In this document: positions 8,866-19,217 of the stretch, piece after piece | Layout of the letters: each line of letters opens with the position of its first letter | Numbering within the stretch: the stretch's first letter is position 1 | Assembly: GCF_009856605.1 (NCBI RefSeq) | Contig: NZ_CP047242.1 | Coordinates: 1,486,001 to 1,550,000 of the forward strand | Origin: Trichormus variabilis 0441 | GTDB taxonomy: Bacteria; Cyanobacteriota; Cyanobacteriia; Cyanobacteriales; Nostocaceae | Length of the DNA stretch: 64,000 nt | Direction of reading: 5' to 3' | Notes under the pieces: model-generated | What the model was told of the DNA's origin: nothing | The model's database searches: none | Seen by the model: only the letters and a program-made list of their open reading frames with translations | Position numbers and translations under genes: made by a program

Positions 8866-9903
8866 ATGAAATTATTATTGATTTTTTTATGGCTGTATGT
8901 CTCGATTTTTTGTCATGAAATGGGGCATTTCATCGTATCTAAAATGGTGGGTTTTCAGCCCTATTTAGTCATAATTGGCAGTGGTATGAGATTATGAAAT
9001 TTTCATTTATTCAACTCTATAATTGAGTTAAGAATTATTCCAAATGGTGGCGTTACTTACACTTCTAACTTAAGGCTGGAGAAAGTAAAACATAAACTAG
9101 CTTTGATGTATTTAGCTGGGCCTGTAGTCAACGGTTGCTTTTGTTTATTTTTTAGTTTAGTTTATACCTACTATATTTCCCATCTTCAATTCCCTGGTTA
9201 TTTAAGTATTGTAGGCTTTTTAGTATATGTAGAATTTTTTCTATTTGCTGAGAATCTGTTACCAATGGATGTTAATTCCTATGGCAGGGTGATATCAAAT
9301 GATGGTAAAGGTTTTATTGATGCTTTAACCAAAACTGAACAGCAATTCATCCAAACAATTTTAGGCTTAGATAGATATATAAATAAGGAACATTTGTCAG
9401 GGGATTTATTTAACAATGATCTCGAAATATTACAAGTACTATATAAGGCTCATGGGGAATTTAATAAACACAATTTTTCGCAAGTAATTGATTTATTAGA
9501 ACCAATTTTAGATTATCCGGATATTCTTACAAGAGACAAGCTTTATATCATTGATACCTTAGCCTCTATAATTATTAATCACGGAGAAAAACAATATCTA
9601 GATAAAGCTAATAAGTGGTCGGAGCAAGCGATGGAATTAGCGAGTGATATCAAGACTATTCAAGGAACTAGGGGAGCTATTCTTGTGGAGTTAGGTAGAT
9701 ATAGTGAAGGCAAAGAAATACTTTTACCTTTAACAGAAGTAGGTAACGAGGCGATTGATATAGCAGTTAGTTGTTGTTACATCGCTAAAGCGGATTATTA
9801 TTTAGGTAATGATGATCAGGTCAAAGATTGGTTGAATAAGGCTGAAAAAATTGGTAATGTTCATCTAATTTTGCAGAGAGTCAAGCAGGAAATAAATTAT
9901 TAA
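8866..9903 (+). pseudogene. M50-like membrane metalloprotease gene interrupted by an in-frame TGA
   Basis: Reading from ATG 8866 gives a hydrophobic N-terminus with the zinc motif HEMGH and the text GFQPYLVIIGSGMRL, then TGA at 8995-8997. The same frame continues without another stop to 9903: NFHLFNSIIELRIIPNGG, then LMYLAGPVVN and a membrane segment, then ENLLPMD and a SYGRVISNDG segment, matching the NxxP...DG second active-site region of site-2-protease-like families. After that comes a helical, TPR-like C-terminal half. The downstream part alone (from TTG 9103 or ATG 9106) would be 265-266 residues but lacks HExxH. Trp (TGG) to TGA is the simplest explanation. It is probably a recent pseudogene; a truncated product from 9106 or a sequencing error are alternatives. 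Confidence 0.72.
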
Positions 9904-9912
9904 GATTGAAAA

Positions 9913-11370
9913 TTAAAAATCCTTGAGATTCTTTAACAAAAAAACTAATACTGCACCGGAAATAATTCCACCTATCCAACCAAATAGGGTATTAACTAAA
10001 ATCCACCAAACAGCTTGTTTAACATATGGCTTGAGGATAAACCATTGAATACTTCCCACTATCGGCCCAATCCACAGTAAGGAATATTCAGGATAATCGC
10101 CACACACGAGAACAGAAATACAAACGCCTAGTGTAGTTCCTAATACCCACTGCTTTTCAGATACAGGAATTTGCCGCCGCAATACCAGGGCTTGTATGAA
10201 CCCGATTGTTAAACCCATTGTGGCAGCTACAGCTTGACTACTGATGATTATACCGAGTGGCTCGAAAATTTCATAAGCGATCGCCCCCACAATGCCGCCA
10301 CCAACTAAACCGACGATATTAACTAGCACCCATTGCAAATAGAAACTTATGCCTACTTTTGACGATTTGGCAGTGGTGGGAGGAGGGGGGGCTATCAAAT
10401 TTTTGGGGACTTCTTGACGATACTGGGCTGGGACTGCGGGTGGTGGAGAATACAAAGGAGGTTCGGCAACTGGCGGGGTATTAACATGATTTTTTACAGG
10501 TAAAGTCGGCTTAGATCCTGGTGATGGAGATGTTTGCGTTGGTGCATAAGCATTTCCCAAATTCTGCACCGCCGCTAAAGCCTCGACTGCTGACTGATAG
10601 CGTTGGCGAAAGTCGTAACGCACCATCCTATCCAATACATCCGCTAAATTTGGGCTTACCTGGACTAATTCACGCCAAATAATTTCTGCTGTTTGGATAT
10701 CTTCTTGCAACTGATGAGGCATCAATCCTGTCAAAGCTTGAATACCAATCATACCCACAGCATAGACATCACTACTTAACCGAGGACTACCACGACTTTG
10801 TTCACTAGGCATATAACCGGCAGTACCAATACTCACGGTCATTTTAGTTACACCTTCACCATTCACCACCTGAGTACCGATTTGTTTTACTGCCCCAAAG
10901 TCAATTAGCACAACTTTGCCATCACTTTTACGGCGAATCAGATTAGGTGGTTTGATATCCCTGTGAATGACATTATTTTGATGAACAAAAGCTAAAGGTT
11001 GCAGGATGTTTTTTAATAGAGCAATGGTATAAGCTTCGCTCAATCGCTTTCCTGGAGTCAGTTCATCACTAAGAGGATGTCCATCGATGAACTGTTGAAC
11101 CAGAAAAAACTCTTGATGTTCTTCAAAGTGTGCCAGTAGTTGGGGAATTTGGTCGTGGGTTCCTAATTTATGTAATAACTCTGCTTCCGATGCAAATAAA
11201 CGCCTAGCGACTTGTAGAGTTATGGGATCATTAGCCGTCGGTTGGAGTTGCTTGACGACACAAAGGTTATTGTAAAGTTTAATGTCTTCAGCAATGTAAG
11301 TTTTACCGAAACCACCAGCACCTAAGACTTGAGTAATTTTATAGCGTCCGTCTAATAACTGACCCAACAT
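9913..11370 (-). CDS. Membrane-anchored Ser/Thr protein kinase (Pkn2/Hanks type)
   Basis: 485 residues when started at MLGQLLDGRYKITQVLG, the usual start in this family. GGAGG lies 11 nt before that ATG; longer starts at 11403 and 11454 are less likely. The kinase domain (about residues 9-270) has glycine loop GAGGFGKTY, VVKQL lysine, catalytic HRDIKPPNLI, DFG in DFGAVKQIG, and an APE-equivalent MPSEQSRG. A proline-rich linker (about 290-340) follows, then a hydrophobic C-terminal third with about four membrane segments. All catalytic residues are present. Its 3' end lies 9 bp from the convergent M50-like gene. Signal and substrates are unknown. Confidence 0.92.
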   Translation of the reverse strand: MLGQLLDGRYKITQVLGAGGFGKTYIAEDIKLYNNLCVVKQLQPTANDPITLQVARRLFASEAELLHKLGTHDQIPQLLAHFEEHQEFFLVQQFIDGHPLSDELTPGKRLSEAYTIALLKNILQPLAFVHQNNVIHRDIKPPNLIRRKSDGKVVLIDFGAVKQIGTQVVNGEGVTKMTVSIGTAGYMPSEQSRGSPRLSSDVYAVGMIGIQALTGLMPHQLQEDIQTAEIIWRELVQVSPNLADVLDRMVRYDFRQRYQSAVEALAAVQNLGNAYAPTQTSPSPGSKPTLPVKNHVNTPPVAEPPLYSPPPAVPAQYRQEVPKNLIAPPPPTTAKSSKVGISFYLQWVLVNIVGLVGGGIVGAIAYEIFEPLGIIISSQAVAATMGLTIGFIQALVLRRQIPVSEKQWVLGTTLGVCISVLVCGDYPEYSLLWIGPIVGSIQWFILKPYVKQAVWWILVNTLFGWIGGIISGAVLVFLLKNLKDF

Positions 11371-11585
11371 ACAGGCGATTACCTCCGGTAGTGCGTAGCC
11401 CATCGCACAGAAGATTGTCTGTATTTTAACCTCACTATTACATATGCCAAGCAATGAGTTTTACATAACTACTGGACTTGCTAGGTAGAGAAGTACCAGA
11501 TTTTGTGCGTAATGTTGTGTCTGATAAATCTGAAACCTTGTAGCTGAACGTGGACGACTAATGTTAAATCTAGTAACGTTGAGCA

Positions 11586-12656
11586 GTGGAAACCAACGTG
11601 AAAGCACAGGTATTTCGAGGTGTAAATCAACTCTCTTATGAAGAGATCCCCCTACCGACGCTGGAACCAGATGAAGTGCTGGTACAGGTGCAAGTAGTCG
11701 GTTTGTGTCAGTCAGATATTAAAAAAATTCGTTATCCACTTTATGAACCACCACGCATATTTGGTCATGAAACAGCCGGGACTATAGCCGCAGTGGGTTC
11801 GCAAGTAAAAGGTTGGCAAGTAGGACAACGGGTAGCAGTCATGCACCACATTCCTTGTATGCGTTGTGCCTACTGTATGAATGATAATTTTTCTATGTGT
11901 GATGTTTATAAAAACATCTCCACCACCGCCGGATTTAATGCCAGTGGCGGTGGCTTTGCAGAGTATGTTAAGGTTCCGGGTCATATTGTAGAGAATGGCG
12001 GCTTAATCCCCATTCCCGACGAGATCAGTTTTGAAGAAGCGAGTTTTGTTGAACCAACCAACTGCTGTTTAAAAGCAGTTAAAAAAGCCCAGATTGCTCC
12101 AGGACAGACTGTTCTAGTAACTGGTGCAGGGCCGATTGGCTTGATGTTTGTTATGTTGGTGAAATATTTCGGAGCAAAAGCGATCGCCACCGATTTGCTA
12201 CCATCAAGAATAGAAAAAGCCCTCAATGTCGGTGCAGAAGCCGCATTTGATGCCCGTGATCCCGATTTACCAGCCAAAATCCATGCCCTCACCAATGGAC
12301 TAGGTGTAGATGTCACCTTGCTAGCTGTCCCCAGTGAAAAGGCTTTCTTTCAAGCCCTAGACTGTACAAGAAAAGGCGGCAAAATTTTATTTTTCGCTGA
12401 ATTTCCTGATGAATTGGAAATTCCCATTAACCCAAATATTCTCTACCGTCGAGAAATCGACCTGATGGGCAGTTACAGTTCATCCTATCGCCTCCAAAAT
12501 CTCTCGGCTGATATCGTTTTCAATCGCCGTATTGACGTGCAAGCATTAATTAGCGATCGCTATCCCCTAAAAGATTTATCAGCCGCAGTAGATCAAGCGA
12601 TCGCCCCCACACCAGAAACTTACAAAATTCTGATTTATCCGAAAATTGGGGATTAG
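11586..12656 (+). CDS. Zinc-dependent medium-chain alcohol/polyol dehydrogenase
   Basis: 356 residues from GTG 11586; a GTG at 11598 (MKAQVFRGVNQLSYEE) gives the more usual family N-terminus. Catalytic-zinc residues are seen in GLCQSDIKK and FGHETAG, and the structural-zinc cysteines in CMRCAYCMNDNFSMC. The NAD(P) Rossmann motif is VLVTGAGPIGLMFVML followed by IATDLLPSR. The family includes sorbitol, threonine and alcohol dehydrogenases; the substrate cannot be assigned. The next gene starts 69 bp downstream on the same strand after a heptamer-repeat stretch, so co-transcription is possible. Confidence 0.88.
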   Translation: METNVKAQVFRGVNQLSYEEIPLPTLEPDEVLVQVQVVGLCQSDIKKIRYPLYEPPRIFGHETAGTIAAVGSQVKGWQVGQRVAVMHHIPCMRCAYCMNDNFSMCDVYKNISTTAGFNASGGGFAEYVKVPGHIVENGGLIPIPDEISFEEASFVEPTNCCLKAVKKAQIAPGQTVLVTGAGPIGLMFVMLVKYFGAKAIATDLLPSRIEKALNVGAEAAFDARDPDLPAKIHALTNGLGVDVTLLAVPSEKAFFQALDCTRKGGKILFFAEFPDELEIPINPNILYRREIDLMGSYSSSYRLQNLSADIVFNRRIDVQALISDRYPLKDLSAAVDQAIAPTPETYKILIYPKIGD

Positions 12657-12725
12657 GGACTGGGGACTGGGTATTTTTTCCTCTGTCCCATATCTTTGCT
12701 GTCCTATTTCTTGCCCTTTACCAAT

Positions 12726-14111
12726 ATGGAAATATCACTGACGTTGCCGATAGTTGCCCTATTAGCCTTTTATGTAGCCTGGAATCTGGGAGCTAACGAT
12801 GTCGCTAATGCGATGGGAACTTCTGTTGGTTCCAAAGCTATTAGTCTGAAGCAGGCGATCATCATAGCCGGGGTGTTGGAGTTTACTGGCGCTGTCTTGT
12901 TTGGACATGAAGTAACGGAAACCCTAGCAACGAAGGTTGCAAACCCTAACTTATTTGCGGACACACCCCAAGTTTTAGTGATTGGGATGATGACCGTCCT
13001 TATTTCCTGTGGTGTATGGTTGCAAATAGCCACCTCTCGTGGTTTACCTGTATCTTCTTCTCATGCGGTTGTAGGTGCGATCGCCGGATTTAGTTGGGTG
13101 GCTTTGGGAGTAAATGCCATTGATTGGTCATCCATTGGACTAATTACTATCGGTTGGATTTTCACCCCAGTGATTAGTGGAGCGATCGCCGCTTTATTCT
13201 ATAGTCAAATTAAACACTGGATTTTAGAACAACCAAACCAAATATCCCAACTCAAAGAGTGGATTCCCTGGTTAAGTGCAGTTCTTCTAGGAGTATTTGG
13301 TGTAATTGTCCTCCCTTCTCTCACTCAACCCCTAACCAATTTCTTCGTCAACCAATTCGGTGTCAACATCCCCCCCCACGATATCCCACTCATCACAGGT
13401 GCATTCGCCGCAGTAGCACTAACGCTAATCAGTTGGCGACAGCTAGAGGAGGCAGGGGGCAGGGGGCAGGGGGTATGGGAAGCAGGGGGCAGGGGGCAGG
13501 GGGCAGGGGGAGAACTGACCGCAGGATTTTTGCTCAGTCCCCAATCCCCAATCCCCAGTACCCAATCCCCAATCCCCAATCCCCAATCCCCAGCCCCCAA
13601 TCCCATCGAAAGTATATTCGCCCGCTTCCAAGTCCTGAGTGCTTGCTTTGTCGCGTTTGCACATGGTTCTAATGATGTGGGGAATGCGATCGCTCCTTTG
13701 GCGGCGATCGTTTATATCAATCAAACAGGTCAAGTCCCTAGTGATGGGATCACTGTTCCCTTGTGGATTTTAGTTCTGGGTGGTGTGGGGATTGTTGGTG
13801 GTTTAGCTGTTTGGGGTGAAAAAGTTATTGCCACAATCGGCGAAAACATTATTGCCTTACAACCCAGTAGTGGATTTTGTGCGGAACTAGCAACCGCCAC
13901 CACTATCTTACTTGCATCCCGCATGGGTTTACCCGTCTCCACATCTCACGCCCTTGTGGGTGGCGTAGTGGGTATAGGACTAGTGCAGAGTCTCAATTCA
14001 GTTAAGTTCCAAACTCTCCAAGGTATTGCTACCGCTTGGCTAGTGACAGTACCCGTAAGTGCAGTCCTGAGTGCTGCCATCTTTAGCATTGCTCGGATTT
14101 TCTCTTTTTAA
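12726..14111 (+). CDS. PiT-family inorganic phosphate permease with repeat-derived central loop
   Basis: 461 residues from ATG 12726 (MEISLTLPIVALLAFYVAWN); a TTG 30 nt upstream lies partly in repeat sequence. Two PiT signature halves are visible: AWNLGANDVANAMGTSVG with LPVSSSHAVVGAIAG, and FAHGSNDVGNAIAPLAA with LPVSTSHALVGGVVG. About ten membrane segments. Such transporters carry phosphate by cation symport. Between the halves, about 55 residues rich in Gly/Gln then Pro/Ser/Gln (GGRGQG, SPIPNPQSP) are encoded by heptanucleotide repeats. The insertion keeps frame and sits in the cytoplasmic loop where the family is variable, so the protein may still work. Confidence 0.9.
   Translation: MEISLTLPIVALLAFYVAWNLGANDVANAMGTSVGSKAISLKQAIIIAGVLEFTGAVLFGHEVTETLATKVANPNLFADTPQVLVIGMMTVLISCGVWLQIATSRGLPVSSSHAVVGAIAGFSWVALGVNAIDWSSIGLITIGWIFTPVISGAIAALFYSQIKHWILEQPNQISQLKEWIPWLSAVLLGVFGVIVLPSLTQPLTNFFVNQFGVNIPPHDIPLITGAFAAVALTLISWRQLEEAGGRGQGVWEAGGRGQGAGGELTAGFLLSPQSPIPSTQSPIPNPQSPAPNPIESIFARFQVLSACFVAFAHGSNDVGNAIAPLAAIVYINQTGQVPSDGITVPLWILVLGGVGIVGGLAVWGEKVIATIGENIIALQPSSGFCAELATATTILLASRMGLPVSTSHALVGGVVGIGLVQSLNSVKFQTLQGIATAWLVTVPVSAVLSAAIFSIARIFSF
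13450..13605 (+). repeat. Heptanucleotide repeats inside the phosphate permease gene
   Basis: Tandem GCAGGGG/CAGGGGG units (about 13450-13512) and then CCCCAAT units (about 13539-13605) lie wholly inside the coding frame. The same heptamers occur in intergenic regions of this window. Confidence 0.92.
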
Positions 14112-14832
14112 TGGAAAATGTTCAGAGATATGAGTTAAATATCGGAATCCGATTTGATTATTAAAAATATCTAAGTATCTGTAGCCTACTACAACCATGA
14201 TAAGGTGGGCATTGCCCACCCTACTACGTATATTTCAGAAATTAAATATTAGTCCCATATACTAAGCTTTATTTCTTAAACTTGAGATTCAGACAAAATA
14301 TCGAATATCTGCTAGAAGTATTTTGGCAAAATGGCAGGCAATTTATTAAAATATTGTCTAGGGAATAACTTTAATTTTGGCAAAACGCGCAGCATAAGCC
14401 CCATATCCAAGATATAAACTGTTGTTACAGCTACATTCTGCATAAGTCTACATATAAATATTACAACTGCACCTACTTTTTGTTGCCAAGTATCCAATTG
14501 CAGAACTTGATAAATTACTGTTGCCACAAAAATAACAAGTATTTATATTTAGTGAGTTGTTTTCTTGAGACAAAATCTCACTCGGATATAAAGACTGAAA
14601 TCGGGCTGATGCAATGCAGCCTATGAGATTGAAGGAAACGTGTTTTAGTAAGCTGTGAGTCACATTATATGCTTTGCCAACCTTGGGTTGGTCATGACAA
14701 AATGACGTTGATATCCGTAAGTCCTGTTAAGATTCTTGAGTTTATCTGAAAAAATACAGGAAATTAGAGTGAGCGCCACGCAAATTTACAGGCAGTAGCT
14801 GTATCGTCAAGGTGTATAGAGGTTAGAAGCTA
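14112..14832. other. Long intergenic region with one short palindrome
   Basis: About 720 bp. GGTGGGCA-T-TGCCCACC at 14204-14220 is a near-perfect hairpin, probably a dispersed Nostoc repeat that may also end the permease transcript. The rest holds short minus-strand frames without convincing coding features. No RNA gene recognised. Confidence 0.5.
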
Positions 14833-17088
14833 ATGGGGCGATTTGAGAAGCGACCAGACAACGACCCGCGAGTCCGAGGCGAGTTATCCAGGGCAGCAGA
14901 AACAGCTCTATGGGCTGTTGTGGAAGATTTAGAAAGTCTACAGCAGAATGTCCTCAGATCATTTCAGGAAGAAATCAAAAAACTACAGACAGAAAAAGAC
15001 CGTCTAACAGATGAAGTTCAGCAGCTAATTGAAGAAAAAGAACATTTACAAGAGGTACGGCGGATTACAGAGCAGCAAGTATTAATCCGTCAATTGTCAG
15101 AAGCTTTAGCCAAGCACATCTGTTCTCAACTGCAATCATCACTAGCGAAAATAGCCAACCAAACAGAGAGCCAAATAGCTGCTCTCAAGTCAGCCCAAAG
15201 CATCGGCCCTGCTATTGAGAACAACGAGCAGGTAGAAAAAATGCTGGGTAGTCTAGACGATAACTTAACGATCGCCTTTAATTCTCTCCAACAAGAACTC
15301 AAAAACTACCAAAGTAATCTCTCCCAGCAGTTGTCTCGAATGTATAACCAGCAGCAGCAAGGAGAAACAATTGTAGAAGAGTTGATTGATCGTCTACGTG
15401 GGGAACTGACAAGAGCTATCCAAGAAACATCACCAGCAAAAGCCCAGTTATCCCCGCCAACGGTGTTGCAGCCTTCAGAACTACAACCCCCTAGCTCTCC
15501 GGCAGTAGTGAATTTATCACCACCTACGGTATTGCAATTTCCCGAACAACAATCGCCAAATCCTTCACAAACATCTACACCAGTAGAGGAAACTAGCACT
15601 ACCAAGCCATCGGTTAGTATTACTCCTCCTGAGAAATCAACACCAGTACCCATAGTTCCACCACCCCAGGAAACACGCCCTGAACCACAGTCTGTGATCC
15701 CCAAAGTGTCACCAGACAGCGAGACGAAATTACAATCAACTCAGGAAAAAGCTGCTGAACCCAGTTCTGTAATTAATAGAGAATTATCTGCGAGTGCGGC
15801 TAAATCTCCACCAACTCCAGAAAAACCCCCTGAGCCAATTTCTACAAGTAAAACGAAGTTCTCACCCTCCTCAGAAAAACCCCCTGAGCCAGTTTCTACA
15901 AGTAAAACGAAGTTCTCACCCTCCTCAGAAAAACCTCCTGAGCCAGTTTCTGTACTCAGTCCAGATTCATCGGCAAGTAAAGCCTCATCTCCTCCACCTG
16001 CATCGGTAGTCAGACGGGGATCAACACCTTCCTCATCAAGATCACGTAAATCATCAAATTTGTCCCCAGTCCAGGTGGGTTTCTTGTTGGTTGTGTTGTC
16101 CACCGTGATGACAGCGTTATACAACGTAGTCCTGAAAGGGATGTTTTATAAAACTTCTCAACTCTCCGCCATGCTGGAAGTCGCGGGGTTAATCTCGCCG
16201 ACGTTGGGAAATATTATGTTAATTCTGACTTTGCGATTGATGGTGGTTGTACCACTAATGATACTTTTAGCACCTATGATGTATCCGCAAGTGTGGCAGG
16301 ATCTGCAAAACCTTAAGCAATCATTAGGCAATAATCAGTCTGGAAGTCGTTCTCAGCCAAAGAGAGTTGTCCAGTTAATGTTTGCTAGTGGCTGCTTTTT
16401 GTTTTTATCGCAAGTTCTGATTTATCTGGCCATTGGTCAAGTTCCCACCGGAGTGGCGATCGCCCTTTTCTTTGTCTATCCACTGATTAACGGGGTGTTA
16501 TCCTGGCTCCTGTTCCGCGATCGCCCCGGTGTATTCCGTGCTAGTGCGATCGGCTCTATTTTCTGTGGTGAGGTGTTAGTTTTTGCGGGAGCAACCAGCA
16601 CTGGTATAGGAACTACTCCCCTTGGTAGCATCACTGCAATTCTCGCTGGTGCAGCCTTTGCTTGTTACCTGATACTGACGCGCGTATGTGCTGCTAAAGT
16701 CCATCCAGTATCTTTGTCTTTGATTAACTTCGTCACCATGTTGGGTTTGAGTTTTATCTTCTTGATGATACCCTTACCAGAAAACTGGAGCTTAGTTGTT
16801 GACCCTTCTAAGTTACTGGAAATTGTGTTAAGTGCTTTTATTTTGGGTGCTTTAACTCTATTGAGCTATGTATTCAGCCATATTGGGATCAATAAATTGG
16901 GTGGGTTGCGGTCAGCTATTATTAGTGCAAGCGTACCTATTTTGACAGTAATTTTTGCTGGTTTGGTACTTCAAGAAACTTTAAACATTGCCCAGATATT
17001 CGGAGTTTTATTTGTAACTTTTGGGGCAATTGCTTTTGGTATTGGCAAAATACAAAATCCCAACAAACCCTCCAATGCAGAAGGTTAA
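14833..17088 (+). CDS. Coiled-coil / Pro-rich linker / EamA (DMT) transporter fusion
   Basis: 751 residues in three parts. Residues 1-180 are charged and strongly coiled-coil (repeated EEIKKLQTEKDRLTDEVQQL-type heptads). Residues about 195-405 are a Pro/Ser/Thr-rich, probably disordered linker containing an 18-residue repeat (SEKPPEPVSTSKTKFSPS) in nearly three copies. Residues about 410-740 are ten hydrophobic helices arranged as two EamA halves (for example YLAIGQVPTGVAIALFFVYP and VLQETLNIAQIFGVLFVTFG). EamA proteins are drug/metabolite transporters. A large soluble N-terminal extension is unusual for the family. Substrate unknown. It is the gene immediately 5' of hetR on the same strand, but 950 bp separate them. 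Confidence 0.85.
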   Translation: MGRFEKRPDNDPRVRGELSRAAETALWAVVEDLESLQQNVLRSFQEEIKKLQTEKDRLTDEVQQLIEEKEHLQEVRRITEQQVLIRQLSEALAKHICSQLQSSLAKIANQTESQIAALKSAQSIGPAIENNEQVEKMLGSLDDNLTIAFNSLQQELKNYQSNLSQQLSRMYNQQQQGETIVEELIDRLRGELTRAIQETSPAKAQLSPPTVLQPSELQPPSSPAVVNLSPPTVLQFPEQQSPNPSQTSTPVEETSTTKPSVSITPPEKSTPVPIVPPPQETRPEPQSVIPKVSPDSETKLQSTQEKAAEPSSVINRELSASAAKSPPTPEKPPEPISTSKTKFSPSSEKPPEPVSTSKTKFSPSSEKPPEPVSVLSPDSSASKASSPPPASVVRRGSTPSSSRSRKSSNLSPVQVGFLLVVLSTVMTALYNVVLKGMFYKTSQLSAMLEVAGLISPTLGNIMLILTLRLMVVVPLMILLAPMMYPQVWQDLQNLKQSLGNNQSGSRSQPKRVVQLMFASGCFLFLSQVLIYLAIGQVPTGVAIALFFVYPLINGVLSWLLFRDRPGVFRASAIGSIFCGEVLVFAGATSTGIGTTPLGSITAILAGAAFACYLILTRVCAAKVHPVSLSLINFVTMLGLSFIFLMIPLPENWSLVVDPSKLLEIVLSAFILGALTLLSYVFSHIGINKLGGLRSAIISASVPILTVIFAGLVLQETLNIAQIFGVLFVTFGAIAFGIGKIQNPNKPSNAEG
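15820..15950 (+). repeat. 54-bp in-frame tandem repeat in the EamA fusion gene
   Basis: Units starting with GAAAAACC(C/T)CCTGAGCCA begin at 15820, 15874 and 15928. The first two units are full length and nearly identical; the third is partial. Confidence 0.9.
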
Positions 17089-17729
17089 ACCCTCATTACA
17101 AAGGACTTATAACTAAAACAAATGTTTGGTTACTTAGGTATCAGGAAGAGAATCATTAATGACTCTGGACTTCTGACTCAGTAGTCATAACCGCTTAATG
17201 TCAACAAACCTTGATTTTTCTGCGGAAAAACCACTGGTTATTCATCAATTCTTGAAATTTTTAGCAAAAGAAAAGTTAAGAGTAGATTAATTCATGCAAT
17301 TTTAATAATATGACAGATAAATATAGAATATTATGTTGTGAGGAAATAAAAGGTATTGCTAAGTTGGAATTAGCTGTCTTATTTAGCGTCTATAATTTTC
17401 CCTCCAGCCAACGACCTACACTGCCATAAGAGCAAAAAAATTTGTCAGCAGCTCGGCAGATAAGAACGCTCCATTGATTCAATGGGCGTTAGTGAGTTTG
17501 GCGTATTCGGCAGGTGACTTTTTTCAAAAAATCACTCCCTGTTATTTCTGGAAATAATCGGTCAGCATCTGGGTGAAATTATCCAGGAATAGAGTAGTCA
17601 CCTCAAGGAGAGATTGTGCGATTATGGTCTCCCATAATTGGCCGTTGTGTTGCTATATCCCAAATCCGGGTGCAGCCAAAAAGTGTTAAAAGTAGCAAAC
17701 TTATTGACGCTATTAAAGAGCAGATAAGT
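17089..17729. other. Distal part of the hetR upstream region
   Basis: AT-rich with no convincing gene. In Anabaena sp. PCC 7120 hetR has distal start sites at -728 and -696, which would fall near 17310 and 17342 here. AT-rich candidate -10 boxes lie ahead of both points, but none is decisive by eye. Confidence 0.4.
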
Positions 17730-17759
17730 TCCGGATAACAGGGAAAGTCCTTGTAGGTT
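17730..17759 (+). promoter_or_regulatory. Differentiation-type hetR promoter with TCCGGA
   Basis: TCCGGA at 17730-17735, an 18-bp spacer and TAGGTT at 17754-17759. The predicted start near 17767 is 271 bp before the hetR ATG. This equals the known nitrogen-stress-induced -271 start site of hetR in Anabaena sp. PCC 7120. Confidence 0.85.
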
Positions 17760-17842
17760 ACTTATTAGAACCATAAAGTTCGCCAGTAATTGACAAATGT
17801 TATAAATGAGGAAATTCTGGCAGTTATTTTGTGATTTTTCGG

Positions 17843-17848
17843 TAAGAT
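17843..17848 (+). promoter_or_regulatory. -10 box of the proximal hetR promoter
   Basis: TAAGAT fits TA-N3-T and predicts a start near 17854, 184 bp before the hetR ATG. This matches the published -184 start site in PCC 7120. Confidence 0.65.
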
Positions 17849-18013
17849 ACAAGCAGTCTAGTAACAACACTGTTGCTAGTTATATGCCATAAATTACGGA
17901 GGAATGAGCATCTCGACCATGAATCTACTTTTATTTAAAACATCATAAACATTTTGGTGTCACAATCTCACCCCCCTATGGGTGTATACCAACTACTTTT
18001 TTTAGACTAATAA

Positions 18014-18937
<924 letters not shown>

Positions 18938-19217
18938 GCACCCAGAGCAAATAAAAGTACTAGTCATGTTTCATTGAGAAACTTATGCTAGTGATGACAA
19001 ATGACTCGGCAAATTAAATTAAATACTTGGCATGGCAGATGACACAGCAGCGATGGGCGGTTTTAACTGCTAAAAATTCAGGATTTAATCCCTGATGTAG
19101 CAAGAATTAAGCCAACGCGACAAGAGTCGTTTCGGGGAAGTTAAAAGCAGCCTATCGCGTGCGGATGTCCCTTGTGTCAAAATCTTAGTTTAAGTAATAA
19201 GTTTTGATGACGCTAGA

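Noticed and set aside
8995..8997. TGA as a selenocysteine or recoding site in the M50-like gene
   Set aside because: No SECIS-like hairpin follows directly, the position aligns with a probable Trp rather than Cys, and cyanobacteria of this group are not known to use selenocysteine.
13259..13733. Several overlapping frames on both strands over the permease repeats
   Set aside because: They are repeat-encoded shadows of the permease gene.
14312..14663. Two overlapping minus-strand frames of 71 residues
   Set aside because: They overlap each other in different frames, are rich in random-looking composition and lack ribosome sites.
17622..17870. 82-residue minus-strand reading frame in the hetR leader
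   Set aside because: It overlaps the TCCGGA and -184 hetR promoters, has no ribosome site and shows no protein-like conservation pattern.
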